NCBI RefSeq assembly: GCF_029714425.1
Contig: NZ_CP121668.1
Location: forward strand, 6,221,501 to 6,285,500
DNA from: Bradyrhizobium sp. CB2312
GTDB lineage: Bacteria; Pseudomonadota; Alphaproteobacteria; Rhizobiales; Xanthobacteraceae
DNA: 64,000 nt
Reading direction: 5' to 3'
Made by a program: the position numbers and the translations under genes. This document shows positions 17,640 to 26,749 of this stretch, piece by piece. The notes under the pieces were generated by a model. The model made no database searches. It was given only the letters and a program-made list of their open reading frames with translations, and had not been told where the DNA came from. Positions within the stretch are counted from its first letter, which is position 1; every line of letters begins with the position of its first letter.

Positions 17640-19235
17640 ATGAGTAACCCCGCTGAAAAGCCAGAGGTAGTTCAGCTTCCGGCCGAGCCGGTCAGCGCTC
17701 CGTCGGCGAGCAGCCGAAGGGCCGCGGCGCAGCGGGTGCGCGAGGCCCGCGACAAATTAACATCGACCAGCGGAACCCGGCCGGCCTTCGACGCCGAGAT
17801 GCTGCGCCAATATGCGCAGACCCGGTTGTCCGCCTCCTATGTCGTGCTGCTGTTGGTGGTTGCCACCGGTGTGTTGTTCGGGCTGTGGATGCAGCCGATC
17901 CCGGCCGCGGCCTGGACCTGCGGCATGATCTGCATTCACGCCGCGATGATCCGCAGCTGCCGGCGCTTTCTGGCGGAGCCCTCCTCGCCGACGTCAACGC
18001 GCGCCTGGCGGACACGCTTCGTCCTGCTCGACCTGCTCTACGGCCTGTGCTGGATGGCGATCCTGATCCATCCCGTGCTCGACATGGTCACGGAAACGCT
18101 GATGATGTTCCTGATGCTGCTGGTGATCGCAGTGTCGAGCATGCTCGCCGCCAATTTGCCGATCGCAGCCCTCGCCGCCACCGCGCCGGTCGCGGTCGCG
18201 ATGGCCTTGAGCTTCGTGATGACCGGCTCGCTGGACAATTACATCCTGGCGGCGCTCGCGCTCGCGGCCGAAGGCTATTTCGTGCTGCTGGCGCACCGCC
18301 TGCATTCCTCGACCTTCGCAACCCTCGAGGCGCGCGCCGAGAAGGACGCGCTGATCGGCGAGCTGGAACAGGCGAAAGCAATCTCGGACGAGGCGCGTCA
18401 CCGCGCCGAATCCGCCAATGTCGCCAAGTCGCGCTTCCTCGCGCAGATGAGCCACGAGCTGCGCACGCCGCTGAATGCGATCCTCGGCTTCTCCGAGGTG
18501 ATGAAGAGCGAAATTTTCGGCGCGCATGCGGTGAGCGTGTACAAGGAATATTCCGCCGACATCCATAATTCCGGCGTGCACCTGCTCAACCTCATCAACG
18601 AGATCCTCGACCTGTCGCGGATCGAGGCGGGCCGCTACGAGCTGAACGAGGAAGCGGTGTCGCTGGTCGGCATCGTCGCCGACTGCCATCATCTGATGAA
18701 GCTGCGCGCGTCCAGCCGCGGCATCACGATCCACGAAGTGTTCGAGCAGGCGATGCCGCGGCTGTGGGCCGACGAGCGCGCGGTCCGCCAGGTCGTGCTC
18801 AATCTGCTCTCCAACTCGATCAAGTTCACCCCGCAAGGCGGCGAGATCTGGCTCAAGGCCGGCTGGACCGCCTCGGGCGGACAATATCTCTCGGTGAAGG
18901 ATTCCGGCTCCGGCATTCCCGAGAACGAGATTCCCGTCGTGCTCGCCTCGTTCGGTCAGGGTTCCAACTCGATCAAGTCGGCCGAACAGGGCGCCGGGCT
19001 CGGCCTGCCGATCGCGAAAAATCTGATCGACCTTCACGGCGGCACGTTCACGCTGAAATCGAAGCTGCGCATCGGCACCGAGGTGATCGTCACCTTCCCG
19101 CCGGAGCGCGTGATGAGCGCGCTGGCACCGATGTCGGATGAGGCTCCGCCGCTCCAGCCGGAGAGTTCCGCAATTGCAGACGAGAAGCGGCGGCCGCGTC
19201 ACAAACCGATCATGAGCGCAGGCACGGGCTCCTAA
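17640..19235 (+). CDS. Membrane sensor histidine kinase, DivJ/PleC/PdhS-like
   Basis: Sensor kinase of 531 residues. A cytoplasmic N-terminal tail of about 65 residues leads to a block of about six closely spaced membrane helices (70-220) with hardly any periplasmic loop, a short coiled coil (LEARAEKDALIGELEQAK), HisKA with the H-box MSHELRTPLNAILGFSEVMK near residue 271, and a HATPase domain (NLLSNSIKFT, DSGSGIPE, GAGLGLPIAKNL). The extension after the H-box, YSADIHNSGVHLLNLIN then EILDLSRIEAG, is typical of the DivJ/PleC/PdhS kinases that act on DivK in the cell-cycle circuit. A CtrA box upstream agrees. No response regulator is adjacent. Exact orthology is not settled. Confidence 0.88.
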   Translation: MSNPAEKPEVVQLPAEPVSAPSASSRRAAAQRVREARDKLTSTSGTRPAFDAEMLRQYAQTRLSASYVVLLLVVATGVLFGLWMQPIPAAAWTCGMICIHAAMIRSCRRFLAEPSSPTSTRAWRTRFVLLDLLYGLCWMAILIHPVLDMVTETLMMFLMLLVIAVSSMLAANLPIAALAATAPVAVAMALSFVMTGSLDNYILAALALAAEGYFVLLAHRLHSSTFATLEARAEKDALIGELEQAKAISDEARHRAESANVAKSRFLAQMSHELRTPLNAILGFSEVMKSEIFGAHAVSVYKEYSADIHNSGVHLLNLINEILDLSRIEAGRYELNEEAVSLVGIVADCHHLMKLRASSRGITIHEVFEQAMPRLWADERAVRQVVLNLLSNSIKFTPQGGEIWLKAGWTASGGQYLSVKDSGSGIPENEIPVVLASFGQGSNSIKSAEQGAGLGLPIAKNLIDLHGGTFTLKSKLRIGTEVIVTFPPERVMSALAPMSDEAPPLQPESSAIADEKRRPRHKPIMSAGTGS

Positions 19236-19280
19236 ACGAGATGCTTGCAGAAATGCCCGACCATCCCCCACTATGTCCGA

Positions 19281-19484
19281 ATGAGCAAAGAAACGCCGTG
19301 CGTCGCCGTCTGCATGATCGATCCCAAGACCAAGCTGTGCTTCGGCTGCGGCCGCACCTTGCCGGAGATCGCACGCTGGCACGCCATGGAGAGCGCGGAG
19401 CGGCTCGCGGTCATGGCGCTGCTGCCGACGCGGATGACGGACGCCGGGCTGACGCCGATCGCGGGAACGCCGAAGCGCGCCTGA
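19281..19484 (+). CDS. DUF1289 domain protein
   Basis: Small protein of about 67 residues with the Cys pattern of DUF1289: TPCVAVCMIDPKTKLCFGCG followed by RTLPEIARWHAMESAERLAVM. The four Cys residues probably bind metal; function is unknown. ATG 19281 is placed at the conserved MSKETPCV; a TTG at 19245 would add 12 residues and neither has a clear ribosome binding site. It lies 45 bp after the kinase and 28 bp before the protease gene, on the same strand. Confidence 0.85.
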   Translation: MSKETPCVAVCMIDPKTKLCFGCGRTLPEIARWHAMESAERLAVMALLPTRMTDAGLTPIAGTPKRA

Positions 19485-19512
19485 TCGCCTCGCGTGCCCT
19501 CGGAGGCGCGCC

Positions 19513-20067
19513 ATGATGCGCTTCCTGCTTGTCCTAGTCATGCTCGCCGGCACGGCCGGCGCCGTCGTCGCCTATGGCGATCCCAGCAAGATCGCCCGCG
19601 CCAGCAACAAGGTCTCGCATATTTTCCGCGCGCAGACCGCCTCCCCGCCGCCTGCCGTACAGATCCAGCGCGGCCAGGGCGGCGAATTCGCGCTGCGCGC
19701 CAAGATCAACGGCGTCGCCGCTCCGATGGTGATCGACACCGGCGCGACCTCGGTGGTGCTGACCTGGGAAACAGCAAAAGCGATCGGACTGCCGCTCGAG
19801 ATGCTCGAATATGACGTCGATCTCGAAACCGCGGGCGGCCACACCAAGGCGGCCCGGCTCACGCTCGACCGCCTCGCCGTCGGCCACCTCGTCGAGAAAT
19901 CGGTGCCGGCCCTCGTCGTGCAGCGCGGGCAGATGAAGACCAACCTGCTCGGCATGAGCTTCCTCGACCGCCTGGAGAGCTGGGGCGTTCGCGCCGACAC
20001 GCTGATGCTCACCGGCTATCCGGAGCTGCAGAGCAGCCATCGCCGCACGCGCACGGCGGCCGATTAG
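19513..20067 (+). CDS. Retropepsin-like aspartic protease, clan AA (TIGR02281 type)
   Basis: Predicted membrane-anchored or exported protein of 184 residues. A signal-anchor (FLLVLVMLAGTAGAVVAYG) precedes a single aspartic protease domain with the active-site motif MVIDTGATSVVL near residue 75, TWETAKAIGL, and the closing LGMSFLDRLESWG. Bacterial members of this family are homodimeric retropepsins; their substrates are mostly unknown. It follows DUF1289 closely and converges on dusA. Confidence 0.9.
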   Translation: MMRFLLVLVMLAGTAGAVVAYGDPSKIARASNKVSHIFRAQTASPPPAVQIQRGQGGEFALRAKINGVAAPMVIDTGATSVVLTWETAKAIGLPLEMLEYDVDLETAGGHTKAARLTLDRLAVGHLVEKSVPALVVQRGQMKTNLLGMSFLDRLESWGVRADTLMLTGYPELQSSHRRTRTAAD

Positions 20068-20073
20068 GCAGAC

Positions 20074-21081
20074 TTACGCCGCCGCTTCCGCCGGCGCGCG
20101 CGCACCGACGCGGGCGATCGCATCGCGCAGCACATCAAGGCCGGCGCCCGGCTTCACGCCCTGCTCGGCGAGATGCCGGCGGAACGCCCGCGCGCCGGGT
20201 ACGGCGTGGAACGCGCCGACGAAATGCCGGGTGATGGCGTGCAGCCGCGTGCCGCGGGCGAGCTGCTGCTCGATATAGGGCATCATCGCCTCGAACGCGT
20301 CCTGCATGGTCGCATGCGGCGGCGCCTCGCCGAAGATGTCGCGATCGACGCTGAGCAGCCGCCACGGCTCCTGATAGGCGGCACGGCCGAGCATCACGCC
20401 ATCGACGTGATCGAGATGTGCCTTCGCCTCGTCGATGCCAGGGACGCCGCCATTGATGATGATGGGCATATCAGGCATCGCGCGCTTGAGGCGATAAACG
20501 CGATCATAGTCGAGCGGCGGGATGTCGCGGTTCTCCTTCGGCGACAGACCATTGAGCCAGGCTTTGCGGGCGTGCACGATCAGCGCGTCGCAGCCGGAGG
20601 CGACCACCGCGCGCGCAAGCGTATCGAGCGCGACTTCCGGATCCTGCTCGTCGATGCCGATGCGGCACTTGACGGTGACGGGAACGCCGACCGCGCGCTT
20701 CATCGCCTCGACGCATCGCGCCACCAGCTCCGGCTCCGCCATCAGGCAGGCGCCGAAGCGGCCGTCCTTCACGCGGTCGGACGGACAGCCGACATTGAGA
20801 TTGATCTCGTCATAGCCGAACTCCTCGCCGATCCGCGCAGCGAGCGCGAGCTCGCGCGGATCCGACCCGCCAAGCTGCAGCGCCACCGGATGCTCGCACG
20901 CGTCGAAGCCGAGCAGCCGCTCCCGATCGCCATGAACCACGGCGCCAGTGGTCAGCATCTCCGTATAGAGCAGCGCGCGCCGGGTCAGCTGACGGTGGAA
21001 CACCCGACAGTGCCGGTCGGTCCAGTCCATCATGGGTGCCACGGAAAAGCGATAACCTTTATATTTCAATGATTTATCCAT
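20074..21081 (-). CDS. dusA: tRNA-dihydrouridine(20/20a) synthase DusA
   Basis: Flavin enzyme of 335 residues that reduces uridine in the tRNA D-loop. The TIM barrel opens RFSVAPMMDWTDRHCRVFHR; the catalytic Cys is in INLNVGCPSDRVKDGRFGA, the FMN and tRNA contacts in TVKCRIGIDEQDP, HARKAWLNGLSPKENRDIPP and IIINGGVPG. MDWTDRHCR and GLSPKENR are specific to the DusA subfamily rather than DusB or DusC. ATG 21081 is the only sensible start. Confidence 0.95.
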   Translation of the reverse strand: MDKSLKYKGYRFSVAPMMDWTDRHCRVFHRQLTRRALLYTEMLTTGAVVHGDRERLLGFDACEHPVALQLGGSDPRELALAARIGEEFGYDEINLNVGCPSDRVKDGRFGACLMAEPELVARCVEAMKRAVGVPVTVKCRIGIDEQDPEVALDTLARAVVASGCDALIVHARKAWLNGLSPKENRDIPPLDYDRVYRLKRAMPDMPIIINGGVPGIDEAKAHLDHVDGVMLGRAAYQEPWRLLSVDRDIFGEAPPHATMQDAFEAMMPYIEQQLARGTRLHAITRHFVGAFHAVPGARAFRRHLAEQGVKPGAGLDVLRDAIARVGARAPAEAAA

Positions 21082-21554
21082 CCGAGATGACGTGCCGTTT
21101 GAAGGTATTATCTGCGCCTCCTAGCGATTTGTGACATCATCCTCAAGATCGCACTTTCGAGCAACCGGCTTGAGGATCGCGCTCCTCAAGAGAGAGCAAT
21201 ACCGATCACAACTGCCGCAACTGGAAGAAGCTTGATCCCGCCGCGGCACGGCTCATCCAACACATCAACACATGGTGAGCAGCCGGCTCCCATTGAACAG
21301 AGCTTCAATAGGGCTGCTCGACAAAATCATGCGAGATTCAAAGGCATGGTGACGATAAGGCAGCATCTCAGGCGAGCTTATGCTGATCCCGCCAACCGAG
21401 TATGAAGGAATTCCTCGTTGGCCGCGCCTTCGCTGCTGGCCAATCCAGTCGCATGGGGAAAGTGCCCGGCGATACGCTCGAGATCGGTAAACACGCGGTA
21501 GCCACCCCAACCGCCTGCTCATCTTTGAGAGCTCGCGCGTCTTGAGGAAGAGGC
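21082..21554. other. Gap with possible decayed coding remnant
   Basis: No intact gene. On the minus strand about 21385-21510 a stretch reads GGYRVFTDLERIAGHFPHAT and on to a stop, with composition like real protein, but the frame is broken upstream near 21510 and I do not recognise a family. The rest (21082-21260) is less GC-rich and holds nothing I can name. Confidence 0.4.
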
Positions 21555-22580
21555 CTAGGCCCGATACTCCCGCGGCTGCTCTTCCTCGCCATGCTGCCGA
21601 AGGAGGTCGAGCAGGCGCCTCCGCATGATCATGCCGGGACGGTCGGACGGCATATGCATCTCGATCTTGCGGCCCATGTCGACGATGGCGTCGGGGTCAG
21701 TCGATTCCAGCATGTCGCGATCTTCGGCGATGATCGCGGCGTCCCAATCGATCAACTCCTGCGTCGAGCAGTCCGTCTCGCTGTCATTACGGAACAGCAA
21801 CTGAACGACCTGAATCTGTCCGTCCGAGATCGGCGTCGCGCAATTGAAGATGATGTGACGGATACCGGACGGATATTCCATGTCGAGACGCCGGCAGAAC
21901 GGCATGAACCATTTGTTGCGCTGATGCCGCCTGGTCGTTTGCTCTTTCGTCCCCGTGATCCTGTAGGCATTGGGCGGATTACGAACCGTGATGATGGTCT
22001 CGGCATCGAAGCCGGTTGCGTTCTCGGTGATCTCGTACTTCTCAGGCTTTGGCTGATTGATGTCGCCAAAGGTACCCTTGTGGACAAAGGCAAAGTGGGC
22101 ATTGTCGAAGGAGTTTTCCATCAGCCGCAGCGCGGCCGTGTTCCATTTGTCGTAGAACTGGTTGATGCGGCGATAGCCCGGCATACCATCCTCTGGAATT
22201 TCGGGGATGTCGGCCAAGGGCACGTCGAGCGCGACCCAGACGTAGCCGTAGCGAGCCTTGGCACGGAAGGAGCGCGCCTTGGCATCGGGAACAGGCTGCT
22301 CGAACGGGAACTGCGGGATCATCACCAGCTTGCCATCGCGGTCATATTCCCAGCCATGATAGCCGCAGACGATGTTGCCGTTGTTGCACCAGCCCTTCGA
22401 CAGCTTCGCCGTGCGGTGGCAGCAACGATCTTCCAACGCTGCAGGCTCGCCATTGGCATCGAGGAACAGAACGATCGGCTCGCCGAGCAGCGTGAACGGC
22501 TTTGGACCATCCTTGAGATGATCGAGCGGCATCAGCGCGTACCAGAACCGGCGCAGCACGGGCTGTTTCGTGCTCAACAT
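21555..22580 (-). CDS. Rieske non-haem iron oxygenase, NdmA-like N-demethylase family
   Basis: Oxygenase component of 341 residues. The Rieske cluster motif is CCHRTAKLSKGW ... CGYHGWEYD (CxH-x17-CxxH) near residues 53-76, and the mononuclear iron site is ENSFDNAHFAFVHKG (Asp-x2-His-x4-His) near 155. The pattern CxHRxAKLSxG, the ENxxDxxHFAFxHxGT stretch and AEDRDMLESTDPD resemble the caffeine demethylases NdmA/NdmB and related N- or O-demethylases more than ring dioxygenases. It is the last gene of the ABC importer operon, 15 bp after the amidohydrolase, with a GGAGGA site. The ferredoxin reductase it needs is not in this cluster. Confidence 0.9.
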   Translation of the reverse strand: MLSTKQPVLRRFWYALMPLDHLKDGPKPFTLLGEPIVLFLDANGEPAALEDRCCHRTAKLSKGWCNNGNIVCGYHGWEYDRDGKLVMIPQFPFEQPVPDAKARSFRAKARYGYVWVALDVPLADIPEIPEDGMPGYRRINQFYDKWNTAALRLMENSFDNAHFAFVHKGTFGDINQPKPEKYEITENATGFDAETIITVRNPPNAYRITGTKEQTTRRHQRNKWFMPFCRRLDMEYPSGIRHIIFNCATPISDGQIQVVQLLFRNDSETDCSTQELIDWDAAIIAEDRDMLESTDPDAIVDMGRKIEMHMPSDRPGMIMRRRLLDLLRQHGEEEQPREYRA

Positions 22581-22595
22581 GATGATCCTCCGCGA

Positions 22596-23957
22596 TCAGG
22601 CGGCCAGGCGCGTGACCACGCGCGCGGCATCAGATTTGAGCTTTTGCAGGTCGAGGCCAGGAATGGCGCCGTCCGCGACGACAATGCGGCCGCCGACCAG
22701 GAGATAGCGGAGCTTCGCAGAGCCGCCGCAAGTCACCGGCGCAATCAGAGGATCGTGCATGCCGAAATGCCTGACGTCATCGAGCTTGAAGATGGCAATG
22801 TCCGCTTGCTGCCCCGGCGCCAGCGTGCCGACGTGAGGCATGCCGAGCACGCGCGCGCCGCCCGCGGTCGCCCAGTGCACGACGTCCTCGGCCGTCACAG
22901 CACCAGCCCCCTTTACGGCGCGATGAGTGTGCCAGGCGCTGTGCATTTCGCAGAGCATGTCGGCTGCCTCGTTGGAGGCTGCCCCGTCCACGCCGAGCGA
23001 GACCGCGCCACCGAGGCGCGCCATCGCATCGGCCGGCGCGACGCCAGAGCCGAGCCGGCAGTTGGATTGCGGGCAATGCGCCATGCCGGTGCCGGTGCTC
23101 GCGAGAATTCGCACCTCGTCGTCGTCGAGGTGCACAAGATGCGCAAACCACACGTCTTCACCGAGCCAGCCGTGATCGGCGAGCCAATGCACAGGACGCT
23201 TGCCGTGCACCGACAGGCAGAAATCGACATAGTCGGAGGTTTCTGACAGATGGCTATGCAACCGCACACCCATACGGCGGGCCGCGGCAATGACCTCGCG
23301 CAGCTCGCCCGGATCGAGCGACCAGGTCGGCGTGGTTGGCGCCAGCGCAACCCGCGACAGGCCACTTGGTGAGGCGTCGTGGAAGCGCTGCGCACAGGCC
23401 TCGACCGACTGCAACATTCGATCGAGCGTTTCGACGGGCATCGCCGCAAACCTGTCGGTATCGACATGGCGCGCCGTGGTGCCGCCACCGCGGCAAAACA
23501 CCAGGCGGATGCCGAGGCTGCGCGCCACCTCGAAGATCACCTGCGCAGGATCGAAGCCGAACGCGTCGCTGAAGAGGTAGTGATGGTCGGCGACCGTCGT
23601 CGTACCCGAAAGCAGCAGCTCTGCGAGCCCGATCCGGGCTGCAACGGCAAGCGCCTCCTCGTCGAATTTCGACCAGAACCTGTAAGGCACGGCGCGCAGC
23701 CAGCCGGCCAGCGGCAGGTCGATGCCGGATCGCACGCCCTTCAACACACTCTGGAACAGGTGATGATGGGTCGAGACCAAGCCGGGATAGATCACCCCGC
23801 CTTGGGCATCGAGGCGCTGCTCGCCCGGCTGCGGCTCCAGCGCGCCGATCTCGACGATGACGCCATCGCGAATGCGAATCTGGCCGGCGGTGCGCATGGC
23901 GGCGCCCGGCAGGCCCGTGAAGATGCCAGCGGCATTGTCGATCAACATCGCGGTCAT
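22596..23957 (-). CDS. Metal-dependent amidohydrolase, AtzB/8-oxoguanine deaminase-like
   Basis: Hydrolase of 453 residues of the cytosine-deaminase-like amidohydrolase superfamily. Metal ligands are visible: VSTHHHLFQSV (HxH), LHSHLSETSDY (His), WFAHLVHLDDDE (His) and LGVDGAASNEAADM (Asp). HHHLFQ and GVDGAASNE are typical of the 8-oxoguanine deaminase / hydroxyatrazine ethylaminohydrolase group, which remove an amino group from purine- or triazine-like rings. It overlaps the permease stop by four bases (ATGA), so translation is coupled to the importer. I infer a ring-nitrogen substrate brought in by that importer. Confidence 0.9.
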   Translation of the reverse strand: MTAMLIDNAAGIFTGLPGAAMRTAGQIRIRDGVIVEIGALEPQPGEQRLDAQGGVIYPGLVSTHHHLFQSVLKGVRSGIDLPLAGWLRAVPYRFWSKFDEEALAVAARIGLAELLLSGTTTVADHHYLFSDAFGFDPAQVIFEVARSLGIRLVFCRGGGTTARHVDTDRFAAMPVETLDRMLQSVEACAQRFHDASPSGLSRVALAPTTPTWSLDPGELREVIAAARRMGVRLHSHLSETSDYVDFCLSVHGKRPVHWLADHGWLGEDVWFAHLVHLDDDEVRILASTGTGMAHCPQSNCRLGSGVAPADAMARLGGAVSLGVDGAASNEAADMLCEMHSAWHTHRAVKGAGAVTAEDVVHWATAGGARVLGMPHVGTLAPGQQADIAIFKLDDVRHFGMHDPLIAPVTCGGSAKLRYLLVGGRIVVADGAIPGLDLQKLKSDAARVVTRLAA

Positions 23958-24754
23958 GCTTCGGCCCTGGTCTCGCTGTCGTGCCAATCCGACAAAGCCC
24001 ACTGCGACAACGCAACCATGGCCGCGAACAACAGGACCCCGGTCAACGTGATCAGGAACAACGCCGCGAACATGCGAGGAATGTCCAGCGTAAATCCCGC
24101 ATCGAGAATTTCATAGGCAAGTCCTGAGGAGCGACCGCCGGTGCCCGCAACGAACTCCGCGACCACCGCGCCGATCAAGGCCAGTCCGCTCGAGATCCGC
24201 AAGCCGCCGAAGAAATAGGGCAGCGCCCCCGGAATGCGCAGCTTCACCAGCGTCTTGAAGCGACTGGCACGATTCATCCGGAAGAAGTTCGCAAGTCCCG
24301 GGTCGACGCTGCGCAAGCCAAGGGTCGTGTTTGAGATGATGGGAAACAGCGCCACCAAGGTTGCGCAGATGGTCAGCGACAGCTGCGTGTCCTTGATCAG
24401 GATGATGATGAGAGGCGCAATCGCGACGACGGGCGTCACCTGGAGAAGCACCGCATAGGGAAACAGGCTGACCTCGATCGCCCGGCTCTGCACGAACAAG
24501 AACGCGATCAGCGTGCCCAGAATGACGGCTGCGACGAAGGCCTGCAAGGTGACCCGCAAGGTCACGAGGAGTGCGCGCAAGAGCGAGGGCCCATTGTGCA
24601 GGAGGCTCGCGAAGATGTCCGTCGGCTTTGGAAACAGGTAGACGGGAACGGACGCCAGCCGAAAGCCGATCTCCCACACCGCGAACAGGACGATGCCGAC
24701 CGCAACCGGGGCGGCAATCCGCACAAAGGCTTCAGATTCGAACAGCGGCTTCAT
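23954..24754 (-). CDS. ABC transporter permease (SsuC/TauC/ThiX type)
   Basis: Inner-membrane permease of 266 residues with six hydrophobic segments and the BPD_transp_1 coupling loop (SVDPGLANFFRMNRASRFKT). Start ATG 24754 overlaps the ATPase stop (TCATGA). The subfamily serves NMT1/SsuA-type binding proteins for thiamine precursors, nitrate, taurine and aromatic or heterocyclic compounds. Partner genes on both sides give the complete importer. Confidence 0.92.
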   Translation of the reverse strand: MKPLFESEAFVRIAAPVAVGIVLFAVWEIGFRLASVPVYLFPKPTDIFASLLHNGPSLLRALLVTLRVTLQAFVAAVILGTLIAFLFVQSRAIEVSLFPYAVLLQVTPVVAIAPLIIILIKDTQLSLTICATLVALFPIISNTTLGLRSVDPGLANFFRMNRASRFKTLVKLRIPGALPYFFGGLRISSGLALIGAVVAEFVAGTGGRSSGLAYEILDAGFTLDIPRMFAALFLITLTGVLLFAAMVALSQWALSDWHDSETRAEA

Positions 24755-25605
24755 GATTCGCCTCCACCGGCTGATTGCAGCGATGCTTCGGCAAGCCAGG
24801 TCGACAATTCGCGGCAATAGGCGGCAAATTTCGGGCTGTCGCGGAAACCCTGGTCGCGCGGCTGCGGCTGGTCGATGGTCATGACGCGAAAGATGCGACC
24901 GGGGTTCGCGGCCATGACGATGATCCGGGTCGAGAGAAACACGGCCTCGTAGATCGAATGCGTCACGAAGACCGTGGTCAGCTTGCGTTCCCACGACAGG
25001 TTGACGAGGTCATCGTCCAGTTTGTTGCGCGTGAACTCGTCGAGGGCCCCGAACGGTTCGTCCATCAGCAGAAGATTGGGATTGGTGACCAGGGCGCGCG
25101 CGATGGAGACGCGCATCTTCATGCCGCCGGACAGCTGCCGCGGGAAGTGCCGGTTGAACTTCGAGAGACCGACGCGCGCGATGGCGTCGGCGACCTTCGG
25201 ATCCGCCGTGGCCCGCGGCATGTTGCCGAACTCCAGCGGCAAGCGAACGTTGGCCTCGACCCGGGCCCAGGGCATCAGGGTTGGCTCCTGGAACACGAAA
25301 GCGAGCCGCCTGCCCTCCTGCCCTACCTGCGCGAAGTCTCCGCGCCACCACAGCAACCGTCCGTTGGACGGTTCGATGAGGCTGGCGATCAGCTTGAGCA
25401 GCGTGCTCTTGCCGCAGCCGGACGGACCAATCAGGGTCAGGAATTCACCGTCGGTGATGGACAGATCGATCGGCGCCAATCCCCGTGCGCCGTTGGCAAA
25501 TACCTTCTCGGCCGACAGAACCTCGACGGCCGGCGGCCGCTCATCAGCTGTCGTCATCTGCCTTGCCCTCTCGTCGAACGGCTCAACGGGCAACAGCACC
25601 GTCAT
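24751..25605 (-). CDS. ABC transporter ATP-binding protein (SsuB/TauB/ThiZ type)
   Basis: Cytoplasmic ATPase of 284 residues. Walker A is LIGPSGCGKSTLLKLIA, Q-loop AFVFQEPTLMPW, signature RQLSGGMKMRVSIARAL, Walker B LLLMDEPFGALDE and the H-loop VFVTHSIYEAV. ATG 25605 has an AAAGGA site and lies 11 bp after the binding-protein gene; ATG 25557 is an alternative. It energises the permease downstream. Confidence 0.93.
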   Translation of the reverse strand: MTVLLPVEPFDERARQMTTADERPPAVEVLSAEKVFANGARGLAPIDLSITDGEFLTLIGPSGCGKSTLLKLIASLIEPSNGRLLWWRGDFAQVGQEGRRLAFVFQEPTLMPWARVEANVRLPLEFGNMPRATADPKVADAIARVGLSKFNRHFPRQLSGGMKMRVSIARALVTNPNLLLMDEPFGALDEFTRNKLDDDLVNLSWERKLTTVFVTHSIYEAVFLSTRIIVMAANPGRIFRVMTIDQPQPRDQGFRDSPKFAAYCRELSTWLAEASLQSAGGGES

Positions 25606-25616
25606 GTCAGCATCCT

Positions 25617-26612
25617 TTATTTCAGCCCGATCTTCAGATTCTTGACGAAACGGTCGTCGAACGATTTCCGCCAGTCCACCTTGGAGTCGAGCAGGCCGCC
25701 GGCGACCAGGAAATCGTAGATTTGCCTGTATCGGTCGGCCGTGATGATGCCGACACCCAGCGTCGCGGCATCGCCGCGCTCGACGGCCTTCATGTCTTTC
25801 AATCGGTCGAGGGCAAATGCGAGCTGGCCGTCGGTCATCTTGGGATTGGCGGCCTTGATCAGCTCATTGCCGGGCGCAGGATTTTTCATGTAGTCGTACC
25901 AGCCCTCCAGCGAGGCCTTAACGAAGCGCTCCACCACACCGGGTTTTTCGGCGATCATCTTCTCGGTGGTGACGATCGTGGACCCATAGGGCGGATAGCC
26001 TCCGTCCGCGAGCAGGAAGAACTTGACTTTCTCCTGCTGCTGCTCGGCCTGATACGGCTCGGAAGATGGATAAGCCTGTTGCGCGACGGTCTTATCGGCG
26101 AAGAAAGGCTGCAGGTTGAAGGTGTAGGGGCGGATCTGGTCGTCGGTGTAGCCGTATTTGGTCCGCAGCCAGGGCCAAAACGTCGTCCGCGACGATCCGG
26201 CAATCAGAATCGGCCGCCCCTTGAGTGCGGCGAGGTCTGCCACATCGTCATGGACCATGATGCCCTGCAAGTCGAACTGGAACGAGGAAGCGACTGTGAC
26301 GAGCGGCAGGTTCTGCTCGCGACCTTTGAGAACCTGGATGTCGTAGCCCATCATGAAATCGGTATCGCCCGCGAGCAGAAGCTGCGAGCCGTTCACCTGG
26401 GGGCCGCCCATCTTGATCGCGACATCCAGCCCGGCTTTTTCGTACAGCCCCGTCGCCTTGGCCTGGTAGAAGCCGCCATGTTCAGCTTGTGCGAACCAGT
26501 TCGTCAGGAACGTGATCTGGTCGACGGCCTGAGCCGGCGCGAGGGATGCGACCAGTGCTGCGCCCGCCAACAGACCGGCTGCGATCATTCGGGACAGATT
26601 CTTCATGGCCAT
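25617..26612 (-). CDS. NMT1/ThiY-type ABC substrate-binding protein
   Basis: Periplasmic binding protein of 331 residues. A Sec signal (MAMKNLSRMIAAGLLAGAAL ... AQA) is followed by the NMT1/THI5 fold: FLTNWFAQAEHGGFYQAKAT near the start, AGLDVAIKMGGPQVNG, GDTDFMMGYDIQVL and SLEGWYDYMKNPAPGNEL. Members bind pyrimidine-type thiamine precursors or other small heterocycles and sulfonates. It is the first gene of the importer-amidohydrolase-oxygenase operon. An AAGGG site precedes ATG 26612. A 42-bp LysR-type element lies 96 bp upstream. Confidence 0.92.
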   Translation of the reverse strand: MAMKNLSRMIAAGLLAGAALVASLAPAQAVDQITFLTNWFAQAEHGGFYQAKATGLYEKAGLDVAIKMGGPQVNGSQLLLAGDTDFMMGYDIQVLKGREQNLPLVTVASSFQFDLQGIMVHDDVADLAALKGRPILIAGSSRTTFWPWLRTKYGYTDDQIRPYTFNLQPFFADKTVAQQAYPSSEPYQAEQQQEKVKFFLLADGGYPPYGSTIVTTEKMIAEKPGVVERFVKASLEGWYDYMKNPAPGNELIKAANPKMTDGQLAFALDRLKDMKAVERGDAATLGVGIITADRYRQIYDFLVAGGLLDSKVDWRKSFDDRFVKNLKIGLK

Positions 26613-26707
26613 GCTGGGTGCCCTTCTGCAGCTCGCCGCCATCGGCCGGCGAACACTGCGCTGCGAGACTTTCCGAGCGTGAGGATGCATGGGCAAGCTG
26701 TCACCTC

Positions 26708-26749
26708 AAAGCATTTAGATTCGAGCATTCCGTTGCCTTTCTGGCAACG
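26708..26749 (-). promoter_or_regulatory. Bipartite LysR-type operator, copy A (importer operon)
   Basis: Proximal half AAAGCATTTAGATTCG (26708-26723), eight-base spacer, distal dyad GTTGCC-TTTCT-GGCAAC (26732-26748) that contains T-N11-A. It stands 96 bp upstream of the binding-protein ATG. Copies B, C and D share half-sites, spacing and orientation toward the gene. A further 15 bases outside the proximal half (GGCAAGCTGTCACCT) are shared with copy B. Confidence 0.85.
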
